Part shown: one piece after another, positions 42,753 through 51,977 of the stretch
How the letters are laid out: the number at the start of each line of letters is the position of its first letter
Numbering within the stretch: position 1 is the first letter of the stretch
From: an uncultured Bacteroides sp.
GTDB taxonomy: Bacteria; Bacteroidota; Bacteroidia; Bacteroidales; Bacteroidaceae
Direction: 5' to 3'
Length of the DNA stretch: 64,000 nucleotides
Assembly (NCBI GenBank): GCA_905203765.1
Contig: CAJKXC010000002.1
Coordinates: forward strand, 1-64,000
Notes under the pieces: generated by a model
Seen by the model: only the letters and a program-made list of their open reading frames with translations
What the model was told of the DNA's origin: nothing
Databases searched by the model: none
Position numbers and translations under genes: made by a program

Positions 42753-44447
42753 ATGAAAACTTTAAATATAAAATGGATGCTTACACTGGCTGTTGCTTTC
42801 GCTTTTGCGGCTTGTGATACGGATGTGAAGCATGATATACCTGCAGTTGATGCACCGGTATTGGTATCCACTACTCCCGAAGTCGGAGCTTCGAAGGTAA
42901 AGCGGGGTGAGATTACCATTGAAGTGAAGTATGACAAGAATGTATTCTTTGCAACGAAAGACTTGGATAAGATAACTTTTACGGGTGGTGAATTGATAAG
43001 TGCCGATGTATTGGGTGCAAGTAATATACTTACTGTTAAAGTGAATGTTCCTGAGAGAGAGACAGCATGCTCTCTCTCGATTCCCGAAGGTATAGTCACC
43101 GGACCGAACCAAATGCCGGCTCCGGCTGTGTCTTTGCAGTTCTCTACGGTTGCGCTGGACAAGGCGCCGGTGGTAGCTACTTCGGCCAAAGCTGTTAAGT
43201 TATACAATTATCTGCTGGATAATTATGAGAAAAAGACACTTTCTGCTATGATGGCCAATATTGCCTGGAATACTGAGATGTCAGAGAGAGTCTATGGATG
43301 GACTGGTAAATATCCTGCCATCAATTGCTTTGATTATGTTCATCTGGCAGCGTCTGTGGCAGGTGCAAATTGGATTAATTATGGAGATGTTACTCCTGTA
43401 AAGGATTGGGCCGACAAAGGTGGTATCGTAGCTGCTATGTGGCACTGGAATGTTCCGAAGAAAGCACTTTTAGAAGCTTCTTCCACTCAAATCTGGGAAG
43501 GAGAAACAGCAATGCCCAATGATTGGAGCGGAAATATCCAATTAACAGCAGAAGGAAACCCTGAAGCATTTGCTGCTTTTGCTGATGCAAAAGTGGGACA
43601 AGTGGTACGTGTTGCCGTGAAAGATGTGGTAGCAGGGGCACAGGGCTCATTCAAGAATAGTGGCTGGAGTGAGATTGCTGCCGGTACGGAGTATTTCGAT
43701 ATTTCCGGTGATTTTACACTGGAGATTACCGAAGAGATATTGGCAGCCCTGAAAGAGGGCGGCTTGATAATTGCCGGCCATGATTATACTGCCGTAGGTG
43801 TTTATATTGAAACTGACACTGAACTTGATCCGAATGAGGACTATGCTTTCTATATGAAAGATACGAAGTTTAATGCTGTCAATGCCACAGTCGATGGTAC
43901 TTGGGAGAATAAAGTGTTTACCCAGGATCTGGAGAACATTGCTACTTACTTGAAATTACTGAGAGATGTGGATATTCCGGTATTGTGGCGTCCGTTCCAT
44001 GAAGCAGCCGGCGGCTGGTTCTGGTGGGGTAAGGATGCAGCCAGCTTCAAGGCTTTATGGATTGCGATGTTCGATTACTTCAAAGCTCAAGGTTTGGATA
44101 ATCTTATCTGGGTTTGGACTACTGAGGGCAATGATGCCGACTGGTATCCGGGTGATCAGTATGTGGATATCGTAGGGCGTGACCTCTATACTAAAGGAAC
44201 AGCAGATTGCGTTTCCGAGTATGCTTCAATTACCGCTGAATATGGTAATAAGATGATTTCATTGAGTGAATGTGGCTCGGTAGGTCTTATTTCCGAACAG
44301 TGGAGTGAGGGAGCGCGTTGGAATTGGTTCATGCCATGGTATGATGCTGAGGATGCAGAAGCCTCTCATGCTGACGAGGCTTGGTGGAAAGATGCCATGA
44401 ATCAGGATTACGTCATTTCGCGCGAGGATCTTCCTTCTATGGAGTAA
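42753..44447 (+). CDS. GH26 endo-beta-mannanase with inserted binding-like domain
   Basis: 564 residues, lipoprotein (Cys21 in FAFAAC). Big_5-type Ig domain at about 30-132. GH26 barrel from about 145, with acid/base E417 (WRPFHEAAGGWFWW) and nucleophile E506 (SLSECGS). Residues about 246-355 (beginning IWEG) interrupt the barrel after the strand ending MWHWNVP and look like a carbohydrate-binding module. As a surface lipoprotein in the SusCD operon it probably makes the first cuts in mannan. Last gene before a strong terminator. Confidence 0.92.
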   Translation: MKTLNIKWMLTLAVAFAFAACDTDVKHDIPAVDAPVLVSTTPEVGASKVKRGEITIEVKYDKNVFFATKDLDKITFTGGELISADVLGASNILTVKVNVPERETACSLSIPEGIVTGPNQMPAPAVSLQFSTVALDKAPVVATSAKAVKLYNYLLDNYEKKTLSAMMANIAWNTEMSERVYGWTGKYPAINCFDYVHLAASVAGANWINYGDVTPVKDWADKGGIVAAMWHWNVPKKALLEASSTQIWEGETAMPNDWSGNIQLTAEGNPEAFAAFADAKVGQVVRVAVKDVVAGAQGSFKNSGWSEIAAGTEYFDISGDFTLEITEEILAALKEGGLIIAGHDYTAVGVYIETDTELDPNEDYAFYMKDTKFNAVNATVDGTWENKVFTQDLENIATYLKLLRDVDIPVLWRPFHEAAGGWFWWGKDAASFKALWIAMFDYFKAQGLDNLIWVWTTEGNDADWYPGDQYVDIVGRDLYTKGTADCVSEYASITAEYGNKMISLSECGSVGLISEQWSEGARWNWFMPWYDAEDAEASHADEAWWKDAMNQDYVISREDLPSME

Positions 44448-44460
44448 TTCAAGAAATACC

Positions 44461-44502
44461 AAAGGAAGGGCTATTTCAGTGTGTTGAGATAGTCCTTTCT
44501 TT
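44461..44502 (+). terminator. Terminator of the GH5-susCD-GH26 operon
   Basis: 18-bp stem: AAAGGAAGGGCTATTTCA (44461-44478) pairs with TGAGATAGTCCTTTCTTT (44485-44502), using three G-U pairs, around a 6-nt loop and followed by more T-rich sequence. Confidence 0.88.
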
Positions 44503-44550
44503 ATTTCTTATGTATTCCGTTATTAACTTATGCTGTTAATATAGCAATGG

Positions 44551-44594
44551 GATAAAATTGTATCACTATTGCTTCGTATAATCAGCTATCTTTG
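44551..44594 (+). promoter_or_regulatory. Mannan-locus operator and promoter 4 (GH26-GH130 operon)
   Basis: Operator GATAAAATTGTATCACT (44551-44567), 19 bp, -7 box TATCTTTG (44587-44594), 36 nt before the ATG at 44631. Confidence 0.75.
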
Positions 44595-44630
44595 TACAAA
44601 GAATTAAGTGTTACCATAAACAATACCATA

Positions 44631-45761
44631 ATGAAAAACATGAATAGGAAGAAATCCGGGCTTATGGCTGCAATACTTGCAACAGCTTTGTTGACAGCTT
44701 GCAGTTCTGCTAAGAAAGAACAAGTTACGGATGGAAAAACTGCTGCTATGCATACGCAGGAAACAGCGCATCTGCTAAGTAATTTGAAAAAAATCCCTTC
44801 AAAAGGTATTATGTTCGGGCATCATGACGATACGGTTTATGGTATCGGTTGGGAGGGAGATGAAGGCCGGTCGGACGTACAGAGTGTCTGTGGTGATTAT
44901 CCTGCCGTCATCAGCTTTGATTTAGGAGAATTGGAACTGGGAGGTGAGGCTAATTTAGACAAAGTCCCTTTCGAGAAAATCAGAAACGAAATAATCAATC
45001 AGTATCATCGGGGTGGTATGATCTCGCTGAGCTGGCATGCGCGTAATCCTTTGACGGGGGGCGATGCATGGGATGTGAAGGATACTACGGTAGTGAAGTC
45101 TATCCTGCCGGGCGGAGCCAATCATGGGAAGTTCGCCGGTTGGCTGGGCCGGGTAGCGGACTTTATGAATACTTTGAAGACACCGGATGGCGTTAAGGTG
45201 CCGGTGCTTTTCCGTCCCTGGCACGAGCATACCGGAAGTTGGTTCTGGTGGGGAGAGAAACTTTGCTCCCCCGACGAATACAAAACTCTGTGGCAGATGA
45301 CGGCGGATACCCTGCGCGCTCATGGCGTGGATAATGTCCTATATGCCTATTCTCCTGGAACGGAGCCAAAGGATACTGCACAGTATCTGAAGAAATACCC
45401 GGGGGACGAATTGATTGATGTTATCGGTTTTGATACTTATCAGTTCAACCGTGATGCATTTGTTGCCGGACTCGATAGGTCTCTCGCCATTGTAGACAGC
45501 ATAGCCAAGGCACATGATAAAATAATAGCAGTGACCGAGGTGGGCTATGAAGGCATACCCGATAAGAAATGGTGGACAGGGACATTGCTTCCTGTATTGG
45601 AGAAGTACCCGGTGGCTTATGTGCTGGTATGGCGCAATGCACGCGAAAGAGTGACACACTTCTATGCTCCCTATCCGGGACAGACCTCTGCGGAAGACTT
45701 TGTGGACTTCTACAACAATCCTAAAACACTATTTGCAACAGACGTGGAATTGTATCAATAA
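44631..45761 (+). CDS. GH26 beta-mannanase (mannobiose-producing type)
   Basis: 376 residues from the ATG at 44631, which begins a lipoprotein signal (Cys24 in LLTAC); an upstream TTG at 44592 gives no sensible N-terminus. GH26 with GHHDDTVYG, acid/base E199 (FRPWHEHTGSWFWWG) and nucleophile E303 (VTEVGYEG). No accessory domain. It heads the operon GH26-GH130-transporter-epimerase, the order described for the Bacteroides fragilis mannobiose pathway, in which this enzyme releases mannobiose. Probably periplasmic-facing. Confidence 0.93.
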   Translation: MKNMNRKKSGLMAAILATALLTACSSAKKEQVTDGKTAAMHTQETAHLLSNLKKIPSKGIMFGHHDDTVYGIGWEGDEGRSDVQSVCGDYPAVISFDLGELELGGEANLDKVPFEKIRNEIINQYHRGGMISLSWHARNPLTGGDAWDVKDTTVVKSILPGGANHGKFAGWLGRVADFMNTLKTPDGVKVPVLFRPWHEHTGSWFWWGEKLCSPDEYKTLWQMTADTLRAHGVDNVLYAYSPGTEPKDTAQYLKKYPGDELIDVIGFDTYQFNRDAFVAGLDRSLAIVDSIAKAHDKIIAVTEVGYEGIPDKKWWTGTLLPVLEKYPVAYVLVWRNARERVTHFYAPYPGQTSAEDFVDFYNNPKTLFATDVELYQ

Positions 45762-45783
45762 AGAACAAACATAATATACTAAT

Positions 45784-46962
45784 ATGAAGACTTTTAAAGA
45801 GAAGGTGGAAAGACTTTTTCAGGAACATGAAGAGTTGATTACAAGAAAAAATGTAGCTGTAGAGGGCGGAAACGGCATCTTTACACGTTATAAATATCCG
45901 GTAGTGACGGCAGCTCATACCCCCGTATTCTGGAGATATGATTTAGACGAAAAGACCAATCCTTACCTGATGGAGCGCATCGGCATGAATGCAACGATGA
46001 ACTCCGGTGCTATCAAGTGGAATGGAAAGTACCTGCTGATGGTGCGTGTGGAGGGAGCCGACCGCAAGTCGTTTTTTGCTGTGGCAGAGAGTCCCAATGG
46101 CATCGACAACTTCCGTTTCTGGGATTATCCGGTGACGATGCCCGAAGACGTGATTCCTGCAACGAACATCTATGACATGCGCCTCACCGCCCACGAAGAC
46201 GGTTGGATTTATGGCATCTTCTGTGCCGAGCGGCATGATGACAGCGCACCTGCCGGTGACTTGTCGTCCGCCATGGCTACAGCTGCTATTGCCCGTACCA
46301 AAGACCTGAAGAACTGGGAGCGTCTACCTGACCTAAAGACCAGGAGTCAGCAACGCAACGTCGTTCTGCATCCTGAGTTTGTTGATGGCAAATATGCTCT
46401 CTACACCCGTCCGCAGGATGGTTTCATCGATGCCGGAAGTGGTGGTGGTATCGGTTGGGCACTGGTAGACGACATGACGCATGCCGAAGTAAAAGAGGAA
46501 ACGATTATCGACCAACGCTATTACCATACCATCAAGGAAGTGAAGAATGGCGAGGGTCCGCACCCCATTAAGACTCCGAAGGGTTGGTTACATCTGGCAC
46601 ACGGTGTTCGCGGTTGTGCCGCCGGACTGCGCTATGTTCTCTATATGTACATGACCTCTTTGGAAGACCCCACAAAGCTGATTGCCGCTCCTGCCGGTGC
46701 TTTCATGGTACCTCAGGATGAAGAGCGGGTGGGGGATGTAAGCAATGTGCTTTTCACCAACGGCTGGATTGCGGACGAGGACGGCACGGTGTTCATCTAC
46801 TATGCTTCTTCGGACACACGGATGCACGTGGCTACTTCGACCGTAGACAAGTTGGTGGATTACTGCCTGAATACGCCTGCTGACGGTTTGTGCTCATCCG
46901 CTTCCGTAGAGACGTTGAAAAAGTTGATAGATAAGAATCTGAAACTGATTCATAATACATAA
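45784..46962 (+). CDS. GH130 4-O-beta-mannosyl-glucose phosphorylase
   Basis: 392 residues, no signal peptide, hence cytoplasmic. GH130 five-bladed propeller. The Asp of YDMRLTAHEDGW is residue 131, matching the catalytic Asp131 described for the B. fragilis mannosylglucose phosphorylase. Reaction: Man-beta-1,4-Glc + phosphate to mannose-1-phosphate + glucose. Substrate would come from the epimerase two genes downstream. Starts 22 nt after the GH26 gene. Confidence 0.94.
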   Translation: MKTFKEKVERLFQEHEELITRKNVAVEGGNGIFTRYKYPVVTAAHTPVFWRYDLDEKTNPYLMERIGMNATMNSGAIKWNGKYLLMVRVEGADRKSFFAVAESPNGIDNFRFWDYPVTMPEDVIPATNIYDMRLTAHEDGWIYGIFCAERHDDSAPAGDLSSAMATAAIARTKDLKNWERLPDLKTRSQQRNVVLHPEFVDGKYALYTRPQDGFIDAGSGGGIGWALVDDMTHAEVKEETIIDQRYYHTIKEVKNGEGPHPIKTPKGWLHLAHGVRGCAAGLRYVLYMYMTSLEDPTKLIAAPAGAFMVPQDEERVGDVSNVLFTNGWIADEDGTVFIYYASSDTRMHVATSTVDKLVDYCLNTPADGLCSSASVETLKKLIDKNLKLIHNT

Positions 46963-46975
46963 ACTAAAACAATTC

Positions 46976-48361
46976 ATGGCAACACTAAAAGAAAAGATAG
47001 GTTATGGTTTCGGGGATATGTCTTCCTCTATGTTCTGGAAGATATTCTCTTACTATCTGCCTATATTCTACTCGAATATTTATGGTCTGAGTCTTGCCGA
47101 CACCGGAATCCTGCTGTTGGTGACACGCATTTGGGATGCCGTCTCCGACCCGATGATGGGCATTATTGCCGACCGCACGCAAACACGCTGGGGCAAATAC
47201 CGCCCTTACCTGTTGTGGATAGCCCTGCCATTCTCCATCTGCGGAGTACTGCTGTTCACAACTCCCGACTTTGGACCGACCGGCAAGCTGGTTTGGGCAT
47301 ACGTTACCTATATTATGATGATGACGGTCTACACAGCCATTAATGTGCCATACGGCGCCATGCTGGGAGTGATGACCGATGATTCGGACACAAAGACGGT
47401 GTTTTCGTCCTACCGCATGTTCTTTGCATACGCCGGTAGCTTTGTGGCGCTCTTTACATGGGAGCCGCTGTGCAACTGGTTCCGTGAGATGACCGGTTCG
47501 GCAAGCACAAGTTGGCAGTATTCGATGATAGTGATTGCTTTCCTGTGTCTGGTCATCTTCCTGTTGTGCTTCGGCATGACGCGTGAGTATGTCAAGAGTG
47601 TATCTACCGTTTCCATCGGAAAGGACTTCAAAGCGCTGGTTGCCAATGTGCCGTGGTGGCTGCTGATAGGCGCGGCGCTTTGCTGTAACCTGTTCAATAC
47701 GGTTCGTGGCGCTACGGCTGCTTATTTCTTCAAAGATTATATCGGAGACAATGTCTTCCTGAACCTGGGCGATTTGCCTGTCTTCCTCTTTTATGCCGGA
47801 TTGTTTCTGGGCGTGGGCGAAGTTTGCAATATGGTGGGTGTGGTGCTGACAGTCCCCCTTTCCCGCGCCTTTGGCAAGAAATCGACGTACATCCTGACCA
47901 TGGCAGCATTGGCGGGACTGAGCATTCTCTTCTTCTACCTGCCTTGCACTCCGGTGGGCTTTTGGCTGATGCTGCTGATGCAGGTGGTTATCAGCATCTG
48001 TACGGGCATCGTGTCGCCGCTGGTATGGAGCATGTATGCCGATGTCTCGGACTATGCGGAACTGAAGAATGGTTCGGCATCTACGGGACTCATCTTCTCG
48101 TCCTCGTCTATGGCGCAGAAGTTTGGTGGTGCCTTCGGAGGTGCGGCGGTGATGTGGATCCTTGCGGCATTCGGCTATAATACCGCGGAAGGTGCGGCAC
48201 AGACGGCGGAGGCCCTTACGGGCTTGAACCTGCTGATGAGTTGGATTCCGGCTGCCGTGGCTGTACTCGCAATAGGGGTAGTTTACTTCTATCCGCTGAC
48301 CAAGGACCGGATGCTGGTAATAAATGAGAAACTTAAATCGGTACGAAACATTCAACAATAG
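46976..48361 (+). CDS. GPH-family sugar:cation symporter (MFS)
   Basis: 461 residues, twelve predicted membrane helices, signature near the N-terminus KIGYGFGDMSSSMFWKIFSYY (first part) and DRTQTRWGKYRPYLLW between helices 2 and 3, as in MelB/GPH transporters. Inner-membrane uptake of a disaccharide, by context mannobiose. Between the phosphorylase and epimerase genes. Confidence 0.92.
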   Translation: MATLKEKIGYGFGDMSSSMFWKIFSYYLPIFYSNIYGLSLADTGILLLVTRIWDAVSDPMMGIIADRTQTRWGKYRPYLLWIALPFSICGVLLFTTPDFGPTGKLVWAYVTYIMMMTVYTAINVPYGAMLGVMTDDSDTKTVFSSYRMFFAYAGSFVALFTWEPLCNWFREMTGSASTSWQYSMIVIAFLCLVIFLLCFGMTREYVKSVSTVSIGKDFKALVANVPWWLLIGAALCCNLFNTVRGATAAYFFKDYIGDNVFLNLGDLPVFLFYAGLFLGVGEVCNMVGVVLTVPLSRAFGKKSTYILTMAALAGLSILFFYLPCTPVGFWLMLLMQVVISICTGIVSPLVWSMYADVSDYAELKNGSASTGLIFSSSSMAQKFGGAFGGAAVMWILAAFGYNTAEGAAQTAEALTGLNLLMSWIPAAVAVLAIGVVYFYPLTKDRMLVINEKLKSVRNIQQ

Positions 48362-48367
48362 AACACT

Positions 48368-49558
48368 ATGGATGTCAAGATACTAAAGCAGGAAGTGCAA
48401 GAGGAATTGGTGAGCAATATCCTTCCGTATTGGATGACGAAGATGACAGACGAGGTGAACGGTGGCTTCTATGGCCGCATCACCGGGCAGGAACAGTTGA
48501 TGCCCGAAGCAGAGAAGGGCGCTATCTTGAATGCCCGCATCCTGTGGACGTTCTCATCTGCCTATCGCCTGTTGAAGCGGGAAGAATACCTCGCTACCGC
48601 CACGCGTGCCAAGCGTTACCTCATCGACCGTTTCTACGACCACGAATTCGGTGGCATCTACTGGTCGCTCGACTGCAAAGGGCAGCCCCTCGATACGAAG
48701 AAGCAGATTTACGCCCTCGGCTTTGCCATCTACGGACTGAGCGAATACCACCGTGCCACCGGTGATGAAGAAGCCCTGACGTATGCGATTCGTCTCTTCG
48801 AGAGCATCGAGGCACATAGCTTCGACCCCCGGAAGAACGGTTATTGCGAAGCCCTCACCCGCCAGTGGGGAGAGATTGCCGACATGCGCCTCAGCGCCAA
48901 GGACGAGAACGAGCGCAAGACCATGAACACCCATCTGCACATCCTGGAGCCTTATACCAACCTCTACCGTGTATGGAAGGACCCCCGCCTGGAGCAACAA
49001 CTCCGCAACCTGATACAGCTCTTCATCGACCGTATTCTGAACATCAACACCGGCCACCTGGAGCTCTTCTTCAACGACGACTGGGTAAGCAAATACCGCA
49101 TCGTTTCCTACGGACACGATATCGAGGCTTCCTGGCTGATTCATGAAGCCGCGTTGGTACTGGGCGATCCTGCCCTTCTGGAAAAAGTAGAACCTCTGGT
49201 AGAATACATCGCAGCCGCTGCCGACGAAGGCTTGGTGCCTGCCGAAGGCAGCATGATTTACGAGACCTTCCTCGATAAAGACCGTACCGATACCGACCGC
49301 CATTGGTGGGTGCAAGCCGAGAACGTAGTCGGCCACGTCAATCTGTACCAGCACTTCGACGACGAAGTAGCCTTGCAGAAGGCGTTCCACTGCTGGGAGT
49401 TTATCAAGCAACGTCTGATAGACTGCCACTGCGGCGAGTGGCATTGGAGCGTCCGCGCCGACGGAACGGTGAATACTGCCGACGACAAAGCCGGCTTCTG
49501 GAAATGCCCGTATCATAACGGGCGCATGTGTATGGAGATTATAGAACGTTTTTCATAA
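48368..49558 (+). CDS. Cellobiose/mannobiose 2-epimerase
   Basis: 396 residues of the AGE superfamily (alpha6/alpha6 barrel). Catalytic/structural His segments: NTHLHILEPYTNLYRVW (first part), SYGHDIEASWLIHEA, DRHWWVQAEN, CGEWHWSVRADG. Converts the reducing-end mannose of mannobiose to glucose, giving the substrate of the GH130 enzyme. Cytoplasmic. 6 nt after the transporter gene. Confidence 0.94.
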   Translation: MDVKILKQEVQEELVSNILPYWMTKMTDEVNGGFYGRITGQEQLMPEAEKGAILNARILWTFSSAYRLLKREEYLATATRAKRYLIDRFYDHEFGGIYWSLDCKGQPLDTKKQIYALGFAIYGLSEYHRATGDEEALTYAIRLFESIEAHSFDPRKNGYCEALTRQWGEIADMRLSAKDENERKTMNTHLHILEPYTNLYRVWKDPRLEQQLRNLIQLFIDRILNINTGHLELFFNDDWVSKYRIVSYGHDIEASWLIHEAALVLGDPALLEKVEPLVEYIAAAADEGLVPAEGSMIYETFLDKDRTDTDRHWWVQAENVVGHVNLYQHFDDEVALQKAFHCWEFIKQRLIDCHCGEWHWSVRADGTVNTADDKAGFWKCPYHNGRMCMEIIERFS

Positions 49559-49569
49559 GTGTTAGTCTG

Positions 49570-50361
49570 ATGATTAGGTTAGGTAGTTTTTTATTTTTTA
49601 TTTGGGTTGGGATTGCGCTGCAGGCGCAATCCCTTTATCCGGACTTCAGCAAGATGAATTTCGGATGCGATGGCAATAGCATTACGGCGGGTGAACAATG
49701 GTCGCGGACGGTGGTCGACGCGCTCGGTTTTGCCACGCACCACAATGTAGCGGTAGGCTCTGCCACCTGGGCGTGCTATGCCGATACGCAGGACTATGGC
49801 AGTCCCGGCTTCTCCGGTATCTCCGACGGCTGGCAACCTACGGATGACAAGATGGAGATACAGAAGCGCCACAACAACGTTTCGAAGGTGCACATCCAGC
49901 AGTTCATCTCCCAGGTAGAAAGCGGCGCCTATCCTGCGCCCGATGTCTTTGTGTTCTCCATGGGTACCAACGACCGCAACCTGGGCAGTGTCGAAGAAGC
50001 ATTGCGTGGAAAGACGCTGGACGAGGTCGACGTCACCACCATGGCAGGCGGTGCTCGCTGGGCCATCCAAACGATTATAGAACGCTATCCCCACTGCCGT
50101 GTATTCGTCTGTACCCCCATTCAGACAGGCAGCCCGGAGCATAACGCCTTGAACCTGCAAAAGATTGCCATCTTGCGCCAGCTCTGCCAGGCCCTCTCCG
50201 TGCAACTGATAGATTGCTACTCCAACAGCGGCATCACCGAAAAGTTTGAAGTTCCTTCCGGTCGCGGCCGCTACCTGCGCGATGGCCTGCACCCCGACAA
50301 GGAAGGTCAGGTGCTGATGGGGCGTTACATTGCCAAGGAGATACGGAACAACTTCTTTTAG
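49570..50361 (+). CDS. Secreted SGNH/GDSL hydrolase, probable carbohydrate acetylesterase
   Basis: 263 residues from the ATG at 49570, which opens a signal peptide (ending ALQAQ); an earlier frame start would overlap the epimerase gene. SGNH blocks: GCDGNSITAG (Ser), FSMGTNDRN (Asn block), DGLHPDKEGQ (Asp-x-x-His). By position at the end of the mannan operon it should remove acetyl groups from glucomannan, complementing the CE7 enzyme; substrate inferred. Confidence 0.85.
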   Translation: MIRLGSFLFFIWVGIALQAQSLYPDFSKMNFGCDGNSITAGEQWSRTVVDALGFATHHNVAVGSATWACYADTQDYGSPGFSGISDGWQPTDDKMEIQKRHNNVSKVHIQQFISQVESGAYPAPDVFVFSMGTNDRNLGSVEEALRGKTLDEVDVTTMAGGARWAIQTIIERYPHCRVFVCTPIQTGSPEHNALNLQKIAILRQLCQALSVQLIDCYSNSGITEKFEVPSGRGRYLRDGLHPDKEGQVLMGRYIAKEIRNNFF

Positions 50362-51692
50362 TAAGATTCCGTATATTCCGGCTGGAATAACTTATCATTA
50401 AGGGCTTGCAAAGCCCTTTTTTTGTCGTCGGTCTTGATAACGAACGCCACGTCATGGTTGCTGCTCCCGTAAGAAATCATTCGCAGCGGAATATCTTTGA
50501 GCACTTCTATGATTTTTGCTTCGACTCCGGCGTATTCCCACTGCATGTTTCCCACTACCGATACAATCGTCATGCGGTCTTCTACCAGCACTTTGGCAAA
50601 GCGGTTCATTTCGGAAATGATGTTTGCCAGACGGCTACTGTCGTCTATTGCCACCGATACGTCCAGGTTGGAAGAAACCAGCAGGCAGATGGGCGTGCGA
50701 TATTTGGCCAGTGTGTCGAAAATCCTGCTGATAAACAGATAAGGACACAAACTGTGGTTCGACTCAAACCTGACATGGAAGATTTTGTCTTTGGCAGCTA
50801 TGGCTTTGATGATGCCGTCGTCCTGTAAGTTGGATATCAGCGTGCCCTCTGCTGTCGGTTCCATGGAGTTGAGCAGGCGGACGGGGATGTTCTTCAGCCG
50901 CGCCGGGGCGATGCAGAACGGATGCAGAATCTTGGCACCGTAGAAGGCCAGTTGCTCGGCTTCGTTGAAGCTGAGCCGTTTCACAGGTTTGGTGCCCGAT
51001 ACTTCACGCGGGTCGTTGTTGTGCATGCCGTCGATGTCTGTCCATATCTGTATCTCTTCGGCATGGATGGCGGTACCGATGAGCGAGGCGCTGTAATCGC
51101 TGCCGCCCCGCTTCAGGTTGTCTGTCTCGTTGTAGACGTTCTTGCAGATGAATCCCTGGGTGATGAAGAGGTGGTCGGCGGGGTGCAGGGCAAGCTGTTC
51201 CTGGAGTTTCTGTTCGATGTATCCCTGGTCCGGCTCGTTGTCCAGACCGATGCGCATGAAGTCGAAGGCGCAGAGCAGGACGTTGGGTACATGCTGCTCG
51301 CAGAGGTAGAAGTGCATCAGGGCGGTGCTGATAAGTTCGCCTTGTGCCAGCACCTCTTTTTCTTCGGCAGAGGTAAAGGAACCCTTGGTGAATTTCCAGA
51401 GTTGCTGGAAGCGTTCGAGGATGTAGTCGATGGCCTTTTGCTTGATGCCGTCGTCCGTCAGCAGTTCGTTGGCGAAGTCGATGAACTGGAATTCCAGCCG
51501 GGTGATACGGTCGTGGGCTTGCTCTATATCGCGGCCGAACAGGCTGGCGGCAATCTCTTCCAGATGGTTTGTGGTGCCTGCTGTTGCCGATAGCACTACG
51601 ATTTTGGGGGTATCGTTTGCGATGAGTGTTGCCACATGTTTCATTCTCTCTACAGTACCGACGGAAGTTCCGCCGAATTTACAAACTTTCAT
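50358..51692 (-). CDS. lysC: Aspartate kinase (monofunctional, ACT-regulated)
   Basis: 444 residues. N-terminal KFGGTSVGTVERM and KRGGSDYSASLIG catalytic segments, then two ACT domains (about 300-440). Phosphorylates aspartate, first step to lysine, threonine, methionine and diaminopimelate. Fused homoserine dehydrogenase is absent. Its stop overlaps the end of the SGNH gene by 4 bp (convergent). The 285-nt upstream region holds a hairpin GTTCCTTT/AAAGGAAC (about 51766-51790) but no recognised lysine riboswitch. Confidence 0.93.
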   Translation of the reverse strand: MKVCKFGGTSVGTVERMKHVATLIANDTPKIVVLSATAGTTNHLEEIAASLFGRDIEQAHDRITRLEFQFIDFANELLTDDGIKQKAIDYILERFQQLWKFTKGSFTSAEEKEVLAQGELISTALMHFYLCEQHVPNVLLCAFDFMRIGLDNEPDQGYIEQKLQEQLALHPADHLFITQGFICKNVYNETDNLKRGGSDYSASLIGTAIHAEEIQIWTDIDGMHNNDPREVSGTKPVKRLSFNEAEQLAFYGAKILHPFCIAPARLKNIPVRLLNSMEPTAEGTLISNLQDDGIIKAIAAKDKIFHVRFESNHSLCPYLFISRIFDTLAKYRTPICLLVSSNLDVSVAIDDSSRLANIISEMNRFAKVLVEDRMTIVSVVGNMQWEYAGVEAKIIEVLKDIPLRMISYGSSNHDVAFVIKTDDKKRALQALNDKLFQPEYTESY

Positions 51693-51925
51693 TTCTTGTT
51701 TCTTTTTAAGTTATTTCTTGTTCGGGGCTTATCGGGAATTCCCTTTCAGCCTTCCGTTTCAGGTTGTTCCTTTCCAAAATGAAAAGGAACTGTTCGGAGC
51801 ATCCGCCTGCATCACCCCCTCTCAACCTTATTATACGGGGATTTCTTGCCTCGGATGGCTCCTGATGTTTACCTTCCTTGTTATAAAAGTTCAAAAGATG
51901 TGCCGTGCGTTTCGGGGAAAAGCTT

Positions 51926-51933
51926 TATATTTG
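51926..51933 (+). promoter_or_regulatory. -7 box for the sigma54 activator gene
   Basis: TATATTTG (TAnnTTTG), 44 nt before the ATG at 51978, so the activator itself is made by the housekeeping sigma factor. Confidence 0.55.
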
Positions 51934-51977
51934 CAGTCCCCTGTTTTGATGCTAAACTCTTTTTTAATATTCTACTT

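Noticed and set aside
44592..44630. Earlier TTG start of the second GH26
   Set aside because: It would overlap the predicted -7 box and hide the lipoprotein signal peptide that begins at 44631.
46985..48358. 457-codon minus-strand frame opposite the GPH transporter
   Set aside because: Composition rich in His, Arg and Gln without hydrophobic helices or motifs; antisense shadow of the transporter.
51693..51977. Lysine riboswitch upstream of aspartate kinase
   Set aside because: Only one short hairpin and no recognisable five-helix junction sequence; not typical for Bacteroides.
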